Assembly (NCBI GenBank): GCA_030431475.1
Contig: JAUIJD010000001.1
Location: 1-64,000, forward strand
DNA: 64,000 nucleotides
Source of the DNA: Verrucomicrobiia bacterium
Lineage (GTDB): Bacteria; Verrucomicrobiota; Verrucomicrobiia; Verrucomicrobiales; Akkermansiaceae
Reading direction: 5' to 3'
A program made the position numbers and the translations under genes. Positions 34,775 to 46,158 of the stretch are shown piece by piece. Within the stretch, counting starts at the first letter, position 1. Each line of letters opens with the position of its first letter. The notes under the pieces are model-generated. The model saw nothing but the letters and a program-made list of their open reading frames with translations. It was not told the origin of the DNA and made no database searches.

Positions 34775-36082
34775 TCAATAGTCGACAGTGAGGCCCACGC
34801 CGAGCACGTGGGCCGAGAGGTCGAGCTTGCTGTTCGAATACTCGCCGGAGCGATAGCCGCTCGCCACCACCTGGGCCGGCGGGCCGAAACGATACTCGTA
34901 GCTGAAATCGACCCGCCACCCCTCCGCCTGCCAGCCGATCCCGGCCGCCAGAGCATGCTCGAAGAGTGATCCATTGAGAGGGGTCACCCAACGATCGCTC
35001 ACCGGCATTTCGCCCCAGCGCCAACCGCATCGGGCCGTCAGGGCATCGGTCACATCATACTCCATGCCGATCCCGACCACCCAGGTATCCTTCCAGCGCA
35101 CCGGCACCCGATCGCTCGGGTTCGACCCGATGGCGCCGTTGATGGCGGCATTGCTGCCTGAGGACAGGGATACGTCCAGATCATCGAAAGCGCCGCCCCA
35201 GCCGATCCAGTCCACCCGCAGCGCGAGCCGAAGCTTCTCGGCCGCCGTCCACTGGACCGCCCCGCCCGCCACTTCAGGGAGCGCATTCCCGGTCCGGGCC
35301 CGATAGCTGGCGTAGCTCGGCGCTCCACCAAGCCCCAGCACCGGAAGCTGCGCGCTGAAATCCGCGGAAGCCTCGCCGTTGAGATCGAGATCGACGCGAG
35401 GTCGGTAGCGCAATCCGACACTCCACCGCGAGTTCGGCCGCCAGAGCACCCCAAACTCCGAGATCGGCTCCCACCCATCGGTTTCCAGATCCAGATTCAC
35501 CTTGGCTCCGGCCAGAGCCGGATTGGTTTGAAAAATGAAGGGAGCATCGAAATCGATGCGGCTGTAGACGGCGCCGAAGCTCGCCCCGACCGACCAGCAA
35601 TCATCGATCTCCCAGGCGAGCCCCGCATTCGCCCGCAACGAGTAGAACCCGCTGTCGTGCGAAAGAGCGGATCCGTAGGAGATGCCCCCGATGCCTCCCG
35701 CGGCATCGGGGTAGGTCCAATCGGCCGATGCGAGCGCCACCGGAGCCAGGGAGAACCCGAGCGTCACCGCCTCCTGCCCCGGACGCCACGAAACGCCGAA
35801 CTCGGGAAAGATCCCGGTCCCGTCCATGTCGTGGCGGACCCCGCCTTTCGAGTAGGCGCCATCGGCAAATCCGCTTCGCAGCGAGAAGCTCCAGGCGTTG
35901 CCTTCGATCACCGAGAGGGCGGCGGGATTGTTCTGCATCGAAGCCAGTGGATCGCCGGAGACCGGCCCGAACGCCGCCGCCGCACCGGCGTCCCTCGCAC
36001 CGTGCCCGTAGTGAAGCACGCCGTTCCCCAACGCGCTGAGGGAGGCGAGCCCCCATGTGACGAACCACAGCCTGCTGAGCAT
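34775..36082 (-). CDS. FadL/OMPP1-family outer-membrane transport protein
   Basis: A 435-residue barrel of the FadL/TodX family, which admits long-chain fatty acids or other hydrophobic compounds. After the signal peptide comes GNGVLHYGHGARDAGAAAAFGPVSGDPLASMQNNPAALS, the usual plug region with the NPA motif. Strands follow to the C-terminal LGVGLTVDY, ending in Tyr. The start at 36082 has GAGGGACAGG nearby; two in-frame ATGs lie slightly upstream. It is divergent from the ECF sigma factor gene, with a terminator-like hairpin and a perfect palindrome between them. Confidence 0.85.
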   Translation of the reverse strand: MLSRLWFVTWGLASLSALGNGVLHYGHGARDAGAAAAFGPVSGDPLASMQNNPAALSVIEGNAWSFSLRSGFADGAYSKGGVRHDMDGTGIFPEFGVSWRPGQEAVTLGFSLAPVALASADWTYPDAAGGIGGISYGSALSHDSGFYSLRANAGLAWEIDDCWSVGASFGAVYSRIDFDAPFIFQTNPALAGAKVNLDLETDGWEPISEFGVLWRPNSRWSVGLRYRPRVDLDLNGEASADFSAQLPVLGLGGAPSYASYRARTGNALPEVAGGAVQWTAAEKLRLALRVDWIGWGGAFDDLDVSLSSGSNAAINGAIGSNPSDRVPVRWKDTWVVGIGMEYDVTDALTARCGWRWGEMPVSDRWVTPLNGSLFEHALAAGIGWQAEGWRVDFSYEYRFGPPAQVVASGYRSGEYSNSKLDLSAHVLGVGLTVDY

Positions 36083-36163
36083 GCCTGTCCCTCGCATGCG
36101 CGTCTCCATCTGTCGAGTCCCGCCGCCACCTCTCCACTACGACGACTTCCGACAGCACGAAAG

Positions 36164-36185
36164 CCGCCGCAGTGGCGGTTTTTTT
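36164..36185 (+). terminator. terminator-like hairpin in the divergent gap
   Basis: CCGCC-gcagt-GGCGG followed by seven T (36179-36185). It lies upstream of the sigma factor gene and downstream of no plus-strand gene, so if functional it could act as a leader attenuator. Confidence 0.5.
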
Positions 36186-36205
36186 CGCCGGGCGATCGCC
36201 CGGCG
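36186..36205. promoter_or_regulatory. perfect 20-bp palindrome, possible operator
   Basis: CGCCGGGCGATCGCCCGGCG is fully self-complementary. It sits between the FadL-like gene and the ECF sigma gene, 40 bases before the sigma ATG. A dimeric regulator site or a transcript hairpin are both possible. Confidence 0.45.
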
Positions 36206-36244
36206 ATCCGGGGGGAAACCTAGAGGCGACGGGCCGGAAGCACG

Positions 36245-36958
36245 ATGCCGAAGCGCAGCAGCAGGATGGGAATCACGGGACTCATGACGTCGATGGGGTC
36301 GAGCAACGAGATCAACGCCCCGGCGCCGGAACCGGATGCCAAAAATTTCGTCGCGGACGACTCCCACCCGGAACAAGGTGTGCCGCCGTCCATGGAAGAC
36401 CCCTCGCCCGAAGACCTGCTCGCCGCCATCGCCACGGGGTGCCCGGACGCGTTCTCGACGTTGTACGACAACTTCAGCGCGACACTTTTCGGGATTGCGG
36501 TCGGGATCACCCGGAACCACGCCGAGGCCCAGGAGATCCTGCAGGAGGCCTTCCTGGCGATCTGGAAGAAGGCGGACCGCTACGATCCCAAGCTGGGGAG
36601 AGCCACGACCTGGATCATTCATCTGACGCGGAACCTCTCCATCGACCGAATCCGGAAGCGCAAGCGTCGCGACGCCGGGGCCGAGCGGCTGCAGGATGAG
36701 CCCCGACCGGAGCCCCCGGATTCCGATCCGGCCGGGAGCGTCATTTCCAAGGAGACCATCGTCCGCGTCCGGGAGGTTCTGCGCGGTCTCCCGGACGACC
36801 AGCGGCTCGCTTTGGAACTGGCATTCTATGAGGGCCTTTCCCAATCCCAGATCGCCGAACGCCTCCAGGAACCGCTGGGAACGGTCAAATCACGCATCCG
36901 AAGAGCCATGGAGCGCGTTCGTTCCGTGGTAACCAAGTCAGAGAACGATCTGCCATGA
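36245..36958 (+). CDS. ECF-type RNA polymerase sigma factor
   Basis: A 237-residue sigma-70 family protein. Region 2 runs about 68-140 (LYDNFSATLFGIAVGITRN, AEAQEILQEAFLAIWKKADR, then TTWIIHLTRNLSIDRIRKRK). Region 4 runs about 176-230 with GLPDDQRLALELAFYEGLSQ and EPLGTVKSRIRRAMERVR. A 60-residue N-terminal extension is acidic and Pro-rich; internal ATGs could be the real start. It overlaps the next gene by four bases (ATGA). That gene encodes a cupin anti-sigma-like protein, matching the RpoE-ChrR arrangement that responds to singlet oxygen. Confidence 0.9.
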   Translation: MPKRSSRMGITGLMTSMGSSNEINAPAPEPDAKNFVADDSHPEQGVPPSMEDPSPEDLLAAIATGCPDAFSTLYDNFSATLFGIAVGITRNHAEAQEILQEAFLAIWKKADRYDPKLGRATTWIIHLTRNLSIDRIRKRKRRDAGAERLQDEPRPEPPDSDPAGSVISKETIVRVREVLRGLPDDQRLALELAFYEGLSQSQIAERLQEPLGTVKSRIRRAMERVRSVVTKSENDLP

Positions 36959-37623
36959 ACGAGAAATCGTCCCATCCATCGCCCCGCGACCTCGCCGAGG
37001 AGTTCGCCGCGCTCGCCGGTCTCGGCGCGCTCGATGGCCCCGATGCGGCCGCCATGGAGCATTGCGAAGAGTGTCCCTTCGGCCAGGTGGCCCGCGCCGC
37101 ATTCGGCCACGATGACGCGGTGGCGGCACTCGCCGCGGCCGCCTTTCCGCCGGTCGCGCCCCCGGCGGATCTCAAGGACCGGATCATGGCCGGCATCAAG
37201 GACGACAAGGAGAGCGGCACGCCGGGTGGCTACTTCTTCATGGGCGCCGACGAGGGGGAGTGGTCGCCCCTCCCCGGTGGCAAGATCCGCCTCAAGGTCC
37301 TGTCCGACCTCGAGGAAAGCGGGCACACGCTGGTGCTGCTCGAGGCCGACCCCGGCGGTGTGTTCTTTCCGCACGCCCACAAGGGCATGGAGGAGGTCTT
37401 CCTGATCAGCGGGGACCTCGAAACCGAAGGCCGGACCATGGGACCGGGCGACTACCTGCGGGCGGCTCCCGGCACCCGGCATCACAAGGCCGTTTCCCGG
37501 AACGGCTGCCGGGCCATCATGGTGACGGCGCGGGAGAACCACCCCCGCAAGGCGATCGGCTTCTACGACGGTCTGATGCGCTCGCTGCGCGCCCTGGGGG
37601 GTGGCGGCAAGGGCGAGAACTAG
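36955..37623 (+). CDS. ChrR-like cupin anti-sigma factor
   Basis: A 222-residue protein with a helical N-terminal part carrying HCEEC near residue 36 and a C-terminal cupin (about 100-200). Cupin ligands appear as FPHAHKGMEEVFLISG and PGTRHHKAVSRNGC. In ChrR the N-terminal zinc domain holds the sigma factor and the cupin senses damage. Coupled translation with the ECF sigma gene supports this role here. The regulon is unknown; the divergent FadL-like gene is a candidate. Confidence 0.85.
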   Translation: MNEKSSHPSPRDLAEEFAALAGLGALDGPDAAAMEHCEECPFGQVARAAFGHDDAVAALAAAAFPPVAPPADLKDRIMAGIKDDKESGTPGGYFFMGADEGEWSPLPGGKIRLKVLSDLEESGHTLVLLEADPGGVFFPHAHKGMEEVFLISGDLETEGRTMGPGDYLRAAPGTRHHKAVSRNGCRAIMVTARENHPRKAIGFYDGLMRSLRALGGGGKGEN

Positions 37624-37689
37624 ACGGAAATCCTCCGGCGAGACTTGCGCCCGCGCGGCGATCGACCACGCTGACGGGGATTCGCCCGC

Positions 37690-38496
37690 ATGACCCGTCT
37701 GCCCGCCGAGATCCGCATCGAAAGCATCCCCGACATCAGCCTCGGCACGGCCGCACTGCTGATCTTCGGGGCGATTGCCTCGCTGGCGGTGCTTCGAGGT
37801 CTGCTCAGGATCCTCTGGGGAACGCTCGTCCTCTGCCTCGCGGGCCTCGCCGGCTTCGTCTCCTGGCAGCAGGCCCCGGCCATCTCGCGGGAGCTGATCG
37901 GTCGCGAATGGCCGGCGCTCTCCTGGCTGCTGCCACCCGTCGCCTTCCTGCTCACCGCCATCCTCCTCCGGTTGCTGGCCAAGAACCTCTTCTCCAGCTT
38001 GAAGAGCCCGAACGAACAATCCGCCGAGAAGAACCGGCGGTCCCCCCTTCGCTGGGCCTTCACCCTCGCGCTCAGCCTGATCCCGACGGCCCTCATCTGG
38101 TTCGGCGGCGCCACGGTGCTCCGCCACGCCGGATCGGTGGCGGAGATCCGGACCTTCGTCGAGGACCGGGAGCTCCCCGATCACACCGCGTTCCTGGCCG
38201 AGTTGAAGAAGAGCATCGACACCGCCGTCCCCGCCGAGTGGTTCTCCCGCGTCGATCCCCTCGCGGAGAAGGCCCGGCTCAACCTCGCCAAGCTGATCTC
38301 GGTCGCCGATGCCCCCCCTCCGAAGGCCGTTCCGGTGCTCGAGGAAACCGAAATCCGCGAGCTGATTCTCGCCGATCCGCAGCTCCGCCAGCTCGCCCGC
38401 GACGGCCGCTACTCGGAGATCCTCCGCGACCCCCGCCTCGACCGTCTCCTCGAGAACGACAATCTCCGCGAAATCCTCGCCAACACCGACCTCTAG
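37690..38496 (+). CDS. membrane protein, unknown
   Basis: A 268-residue protein with four membrane helices (about 18-36, 38-58, 75-95, 118-140) and a cytoplasmic helical tail with DPQLRQLARDGRYSEILRDP. The layout resembles CvpA-like proteins, but no signature is firm. It is 40 bases upstream of gatB on the same strand and probably shares its transcript. Function unknown. Confidence 0.6.
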   Translation: MTRLPAEIRIESIPDISLGTAALLIFGAIASLAVLRGLLRILWGTLVLCLAGLAGFVSWQQAPAISRELIGREWPALSWLLPPVAFLLTAILLRLLAKNLFSSLKSPNEQSAEKNRRSPLRWAFTLALSLIPTALIWFGGATVLRHAGSVAEIRTFVEDRELPDHTAFLAELKKSIDTAVPAEWFSRVDPLAEKARLNLAKLISVADAPPPKAVPVLEETEIRELILADPQLRQLARDGRYSEILRDPRLDRLLENDNLREILANTDL

Positions 38497-38535
38497 CCTC
38501 CAAGCTCGGCGCGTCCCGCTGACCCACCCCGAACC

Positions 38536-39990
38536 ATGAGTTTCCTCGTCACCATCGGTCTCGAAGTCCACTGCCAGGTCAAGACGAACACCAAGATGTT
38601 CTGCGCCTGCGAAACCTCCTTCGCCGACGAACCGAACACCCACACCTGCCCCGTCTGCCTCGGACTGCCTGGCGCCCTCCCGGTGCTGAACCGGCACGCC
38701 ATCGAGAAGACCCTCCTCGCAGGCCTCCAGCTCGATTGCGGCTCCCCGGAGGTCTCCAAGTGGGACCGGAAGAACTACTTCTATCCGGACATGCCGAAGA
38801 ACTACCAGACGACCCAGCTCGACCTTCCCCTCTGCCTCGGCGGCGAAGTTCCGGTGTACGACTTCAACTACCCGACCGAGGTGAAGAAGAACATCCCCCG
38901 GCCCGGCCTGAAGGTCCGGCTCAACCGGATCCACCTCGAGGAGGACGTCGCCAAGTCCACCCACCTCGGAAGCTCGTCCATCATCGACTACAATCGCGCC
39001 GGCACGCCCCTGATGGAAATCGTGACCGAGCCCGACATCGAGTCGTCGGCCGAGGCCTTCGCCTTTCTCCGCTCGCTGCAGATGATCCTCCAGCAGGCGG
39101 GCGTTTCCGATGCCGACATGGAGAAGGGACAGCTCCGCTGCGACGTGAACATCTCGATCCGGCGCCGGGAAAGCGATCCCTACGGCAACCGCATCGAGCT
39201 CAAGAACCTCAACTCGATCTCGGCCGTCCGCCGCGCCATCGACTACGAGATCGAGCGCCAGAGCGAGGATCTCGAGGCGGGCGTCGAGCAGATTCAATCG
39301 ACCCGCCGCTGGGACGACGACCGGGGCGAGTCCCAGCTGCTGCGCACCAAGGAGGACGCGCACGACTACCGCTACTTCCCCTGTCCGGACCTGCTCCCCA
39401 TCCACACCGGCCCGCTGCTCGACGCGGTGCGGCCGCTGACCACCGAGCGCCCCCACGACCGCGCCGAGCGCTACGAGAACGACTACCGGATCACCGCCTA
39501 CGACGCTTCGGTGCTCGCGTCCGACGTGCCACTGGCGACCTATTTCGAAACGCTCGCCGCCAACGAGAAGGTCCCCGGCAAGAAGGCCGCCAACTTCCTG
39601 CTCAACGTCCTCCTCGGGCTGCTGAACGAGCGCGAGACGGCCATCGATGCCTCGCCCGTCAGCGCCGAGAAAACCGGCAGCCTGCTCGAACTGGTCGAGT
39701 CCGGCCAACTCGCGCTGAACCAGGCCAAGGAAGTCCTGCTCAAGCTCCTCGAGGAGCCCGGCCGGGACCCCGCCGAAGTGGCCAAGGCAATGGGCTTCGA
39801 ACCCGCCGACGCCGGCGAACTGGAAGCCTTCTGCGACCAGGCCATCGAGGCCAACCCCAAGCAGGTCGCCGAGATCCAGTCCGGCAACGAAAAGCTCGTC
39901 AACTTCCTCACCGGTCAGGTGATGAAGCTCTCGAAGGGCAAGGCCAATCCCAAGCAGGTCACCGAGATCCTTCGGAGCAAGCTTCTGTAG
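38536..39990 (+). CDS. gatB: Asp-tRNA(Asn)/Glu-tRNA(Gln) amidotransferase subunit B
   Basis: A 484-residue GatB. It starts SFLVTIGLEVHCQVKTNTKM, has the zinc cysteines in CACE and CPVCLGLPG, then KNYFYPDMPKNYQTTQ and the helical/YqeY tail domain from about 330. It activates misacylated tRNA with ATP and passes ammonia from GatA to make Gln-tRNA or Asn-tRNA. gatA and gatC are not in this window. Length and motifs are canonical. Confidence 0.97.
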   Translation: MSFLVTIGLEVHCQVKTNTKMFCACETSFADEPNTHTCPVCLGLPGALPVLNRHAIEKTLLAGLQLDCGSPEVSKWDRKNYFYPDMPKNYQTTQLDLPLCLGGEVPVYDFNYPTEVKKNIPRPGLKVRLNRIHLEEDVAKSTHLGSSSIIDYNRAGTPLMEIVTEPDIESSAEAFAFLRSLQMILQQAGVSDADMEKGQLRCDVNISIRRRESDPYGNRIELKNLNSISAVRRAIDYEIERQSEDLEAGVEQIQSTRRWDDDRGESQLLRTKEDAHDYRYFPCPDLLPIHTGPLLDAVRPLTTERPHDRAERYENDYRITAYDASVLASDVPLATYFETLAANEKVPGKKAANFLLNVLLGLLNERETAIDASPVSAEKTGSLLELVESGQLALNQAKEVLLKLLEEPGRDPAEVAKAMGFEPADAGELEAFCDQAIEANPKQVAEIQSGNEKLVNFLTGQVMKLSKGKANPKQVTEILRSKLL

Positions 39991-40041
39991 TGGAGCGCCG
40001 ATGATGAAATCGGCCTCTTTTGCCCCCGCCGTGCCGCCGCC

Positions 40042-40095
40042 ACTTCCCGCTTGGGACTTCTAACCTCTTGCTCGGAACCTTGAACCTCGACCTCC
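40042..40095. repeat. GGAACCTTGAACCTC-type microrepeat
   Basis: The stretch TTGGGACTTCTAACCTCTTG followed by CTCGGAACCTTGAACCTCGA is a degenerate repeat of GAACCTC-like units. It includes the proposed TTG start of the methyltransferase at 40080, so it may set or vary the start region. Confidence 0.45.
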
Positions 40096-40880
40096 GCCAC
40101 GGCGACTGCCTCGACGTACTCCCCACCCTCGCCGAGGGCTCGCACGACCTCGTCGTCACCTCGCCGCCGTACAACCTCGGCATCGACTACCGCACCTACG
40201 ACGACACCGCCTCCCGGGCCGACTTCCTCGACTGGTGCCGGAGCTGGGCCGCCGAGGTGAGACGCGTGCTCGCCGACGACGGTTCCTTCTTCCTCAACGT
40301 CGGGGCCGCGCCCTCCAACCCGCTCTTTCCCCATCAGGTCCTGCTCGCCCTCACCGAGGAACTCTTCGTCCTCCAGAACACCTTTCACTGGATCAAGTCG
40401 ATCAGCGTCCACACCCGGCAGGGCGAGACCATCAGCGCCGGCCATTTCAAGCCCATCAACTCGAAGCGCTACGTCAACGACTGCCACGAGTATGTCTTCC
40501 ACCTGACCAAGAGCGGTGCGGTCCCGCTCGACCGCCGCGCCGCCGGCGTGCCCTATCAGGACAAGTCGAACATCGCCCGCTGGGGTCACACCGGCGGCAT
40601 CGACAAGCGCTGCCGCGGCAACACCTGGTTCATCCCCTACGAGACCATCGTCTCCCGTGACAAGGAGCGACCCCATCCGGCCACCTTTCCCGTCGCCTTG
40701 GTCGAGCAGTGCCTCCGCATCCATGGCAAGGGCGAAGCCACCCGCCTGCTCGACCCCTTCCTCGGGATCGGCAGCTCGGCCGTCGCCGCCCAACGCGCCG
40801 GCATCGCGAGCTTCACCGGCATCGAGCTCGACGAGCACTACCTGGCCGTCGCCCGCGAGCGGCTCGACACGCTGATCTGA
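40080..40880 (+). CDS. site-specific DNA methyltransferase (N6-adenine/N4-cytosine), solitary
   Basis: A 266-residue amino-methyltransferase: catalytic motif TSPPYN (about 27-32) near the N-terminus and the AdoMet-binding DPFLGIGSSAVAAQRAG (about 228-244), the beta-class order. It methylates an exocyclic amine in a target sequence that cannot be read from the protein. No nuclease or specificity gene adjoins it, so it is likely a regulatory or orphan enzyme. No ATG precedes the conserved part in frame; TTG at 40080 is the likeliest start, TTG at 40020 the alternative. Confidence 0.85.
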   Translation: MNLDLRHGDCLDVLPTLAEGSHDLVVTSPPYNLGIDYRTYDDTASRADFLDWCRSWAAEVRRVLADDGSFFLNVGAAPSNPLFPHQVLLALTEELFVLQNTFHWIKSISVHTRQGETISAGHFKPINSKRYVNDCHEYVFHLTKSGAVPLDRRAAGVPYQDKSNIARWGHTGGIDKRCRGNTWFIPYETIVSRDKERPHPATFPVALVEQCLRIHGKGEATRLLDPFLGIGSSAVAAQRAGIASFTGIELDEHYLAVARERLDTLI

Positions 40881-40888
40881 GCGGCCTG

Positions 40889-41662
40889 TCAGCCTTCCCT
40901 CCGGTTCCACCCGACGAGATCCCGGTAGCGCAGTGCCGAGCCGCCGAAGATGTCGAGCGCCGAGCCGACGGTGACGTCCACGTGCCCCCGGCCGTGCTCG
41001 TCGATCGCCTCGAGGTCCGCCATCGAGGCCACCCCACCGGCGTAGGTCACCGGACATCCCGCCCATTCCCCGAGCAGCTTCACCAGCTCGAGGTCGATCC
41101 CGCCGCACAGACCCTCGACGTCCGCGGCGTGGATCAGGAACTCGTCGCAGTGGCCCGCAAGGCGATCGAGCGTCGCCGGCGCGACCTCCAGATCGGTGAG
41201 AGTCTGCCAACGGTTCGTCGCCACCACCCAGCCATCGCCCTGCCGGCGACAGGAAAGGTCGATCACCAACTTCCGGACGCCGACCCTTTCGGAAAGCTCG
41301 CGCACGCGGGACTCGGAAAGCCTCACCCCATCCTCAAACAGCCACGAGGTGACGATCACATGGGAAGCTCCGGCCTCGAGCCACTCGACGGCGTTGTCGG
41401 CCGAGATGCCCCCGCCCACCTGCATCCCGCCCGGCCAGGCAGCCAGTGCCTTGCGTGCGGCGGCGTCGTTGCCGGGCCCGAGCTTGATCACGTGCCCGCC
41501 GCGCAGGTCATCCGCCCGGAACCGCTGCGCGAACTCGGCCGGCGCCTGTTCCGAAACGAAGTTCTCCCGCGGCCCCGGGCCTTCGTCGCGCAAGGTGCCG
41601 CCGACGATCTGCTTCACCTTCCCGTCGTGAAGGTCGATGCACGGGCGAAAGCGGCACTTCAT
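40889..41662 (-). CDS. hisA: phosphoribosylformimino-AICAR isomerase, eukaryotic-type HisA
   Basis: A 257-residue (beta/alpha)8 isomerase of histidine synthesis (ProFAR to PRFAR). It begins MKCRFRPCIDLHDGKVKQIV and carries FLIHAADVEGLCGGID and YAGGVAS. These match the fungal/plant His6 branch more than the usual bacterial HisA, which starts with an AIDL.DGK.VRL pattern. The gene is alone, not in a his operon, and converges with the methyltransferase gene 8 bases away. The ATG at 41662 is preferred over 41668. Confidence 0.88.
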   Translation of the reverse strand: MKCRFRPCIDLHDGKVKQIVGGTLRDEGPGPRENFVSEQAPAEFAQRFRADDLRGGHVIKLGPGNDAAARKALAAWPGGMQVGGGISADNAVEWLEAGASHVIVTSWLFEDGVRLSESRVRELSERVGVRKLVIDLSCRRQGDGWVVATNRWQTLTDLEVAPATLDRLAGHCDEFLIHAADVEGLCGGIDLELVKLLGEWAGCPVTYAGGVASMADLEAIDEHGRGHVDVTVGSALDIFGGSALRYRDLVGWNRREG

Positions 41663-41768
41663 CAGCAACGAGACTGGTCCTCACGGGCACACCGGCCAAG
41701 ACGAAATCCGCCGAGGCCACGACCGAAGTCGCTGAGGATTCCTCGAGGACGCAGGGCCGAGACGCCCC

Positions 41769-43220
41769 TCACATCTCCAGCATCAGACGCGTCGGATTCT
41801 CGATGCAGTCCTTGATCCGGATCAGGAAGGTCACCGCCTCCTTGCCATCGACCAGTCGGTGATCATAGCTGAGCGCCAGATACATCATCGGGCGGATCTC
41901 CACCTTGCCGTCGACCGCCACCGGGCGCTGCTGGATCGTGTGCATCCCGAGGATCCCCGACTGCGGCGGGTTGAGGATGGGCGTGCTGAGCAGCGAGCCG
42001 TAGGTGCCGCCATTGGAAATGGTGAACACCCCGCCCTGGAGGTCCTCGATCTGAATCTTCCCTTCACGGGCCTTGGTGGCGTAGTCGAGGATGTCCTGCT
42101 CGATCTCGGCGAAGCTCTTGGAGTCGCAATCGCGGAGCACGGGCACCACCAGCCCCTTCTCGGTGCCGATCGCCACGCCGACGTCGTAGAAGTGGTTCTC
42201 GATGATCTCGTTGCCCTCGATCATCCCGTTCACCTGAGGCACATCCTTGAGCGCCTGGACCACTGCCTTCACGAAGAAGGACATGAAGCCGAGTTTCACC
42301 CCGTGCTTGGCGATGAAGTCCTCCTGAACGCTCTTTCGGAGCTTCATGACGGCCGACATGTCCGCCTCATTGAAAGTCGTGAGAATCGCCGCTGTCTGCT
42401 GAGCGTTAACGAGATGCGTCGCAATCTTACGACGCAACATGCTCATCTTGCGGCGTGTGACCCGTCCCTCCTGCACCGGGGTGGTGTCGGGGCGCTCGGC
42501 AGGAGCGTCGACCACCTTGAAGTCCGGCTTGGCCGGCGCGGCGGGCTCTGCCGACTTCGCGGGCGGCGCCGGGCTTTCGCTCGGCCTGGACGCCTCCTTC
42601 GCCGCTTCGGGCTTGGGAGTCGCGCTTTCCTTGGGCGCGGACGCGGCGCCGGTGGCACCCACGGCGATCCGGGCAATCACGGTGCCGATGGACACCTCCT
42701 CACCCTCGGGCACCACGATCTCGAGCCGTCCCGACTCGTCGGCCTCCAACTCGGTTGAAACCTTGTCCGTTTCCAGGGTCACGAGCACGTCCCCCTTCTC
42801 CACGGTGTCTCCGTCCTTCTTGCGCCATGCCGCCACGTTGGCGGTGGTGATCGACTCGCCCGCAGCGGGCACCTTCACGTCGACCAACTTGCCGGAGCCC
42901 TCCGATCCCTTTGCCGCGGGCGCCGCGGAGGAGGATTCGCCCTCATCGCTCGACGGTTCCGGAGACGGTTCCGAGGGAGCTTCGGCACTCTCGTCGATCT
43001 CGGCGATCACCGTGCCGATCGCGACTTCCTCACCTTCCTCGACGAGAATCTTGAGCTGGCCGGCCACATCGGCGGTCAACTCGTTGGAGACCTTGTCGGT
43101 TTCGAGGGTCACGAGCACGTCGCCCTTGGCGACGGACTCGCCGTTCTGCTTGTGCCAGGTGGCGACGTTGGCGCTGGTGATCGATTCACCGGCGGCGGGG
43201 ACTTTGACTTCGGTAGCCAT
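41769..43220 (-). CDS. sucB: dihydrolipoyl succinyltransferase (E2 of 2-oxoglutarate dehydrogenase)
   Basis: A 483-residue E2 with two N-terminal lipoyl domains (about 1-77 and 115-190), each with the modified lysine in a VTLETDKVS motif, joined by acidic and Ala/Pro-rich linkers. The catalytic domain (about 250-483) keeps the active-site block [10 protein letters not shown]. The peripheral subunit-binding domain that normally holds E3 between the lipoyl and catalytic domains is not visible in the linker. It is followed upstream on the same strand by sucA, 26 bases apart. It transfers succinyl groups to CoA in the citric acid cycle. Confidence 0.92.
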   Translation of the reverse strand: MATEVKVPAAGESITSANVATWHKQNGESVAKGDVLVTLETDKVSNELTADVAGQLKILVEEGEEVAIGTVIAEIDESAEAPSEPSPEPSSDEGESSSAAPAAKGSEGSGKLVDVKVPAAGESITTANVAAWRKKDGDTVEKGDVLVTLETDKVSTELEADESGRLEIVVPEGEEVSIGTVIARIAVGATGAASAPKESATPKPEAAKEASRPSESPAPPAKSAEPAAPAKPDFKVVDAPAERPDTTPVQEGRVTRRKMSMLRRKIATHLVNAQQTAAILTTFNEADMSAVMKLRKSVQEDFIAKHGVKLGFMSFFVKAVVQALKDVPQVNGMIEGNEIIENHFYDVGVAIGTEKGLVVPVLRDCDSKSFAEIEQDILDYATKAREGKIQIEDLQGGVFTISNGGTYGSLLSTPILNPPQSGILGMHTIQQRPVAVDGKVEIRPMMYLALSYDHRLVDGKEAVTFLIRIKDCIENPTRLMLEM

Positions 43221-43246
43221 GGAAAATGAAGGGGAGAATCGGGAGA

Positions 43247-46012
<2,766 letters not shown>

Positions 46013-46158
46013 TGGCTCAGCGATATCGGAGATTGGGACCCGGGTCCGGAAATTTCCGGCTTGGCCCGAACGGCGCAGCGCTTAGGTAAGGGGCGCCCCC
46101 CGTGACGTCAACCGCACAGGGGCCAAAAACCCCCGGAACTCCAAGATTTCACGCCTTT

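Noticed and set aside
36826-39708. A 960-codon minus-strand frame across the sigma, cupin, membrane and gatB genes
   Set aside because: It crosses four well-supported plus-strand genes and has shadow-type composition.
40889-41662. Eukaryotic contamination explaining the His6-like gene
   Set aside because: The gene has no introns, matches the GC content of its neighbours and is closely packed between bacterial genes.
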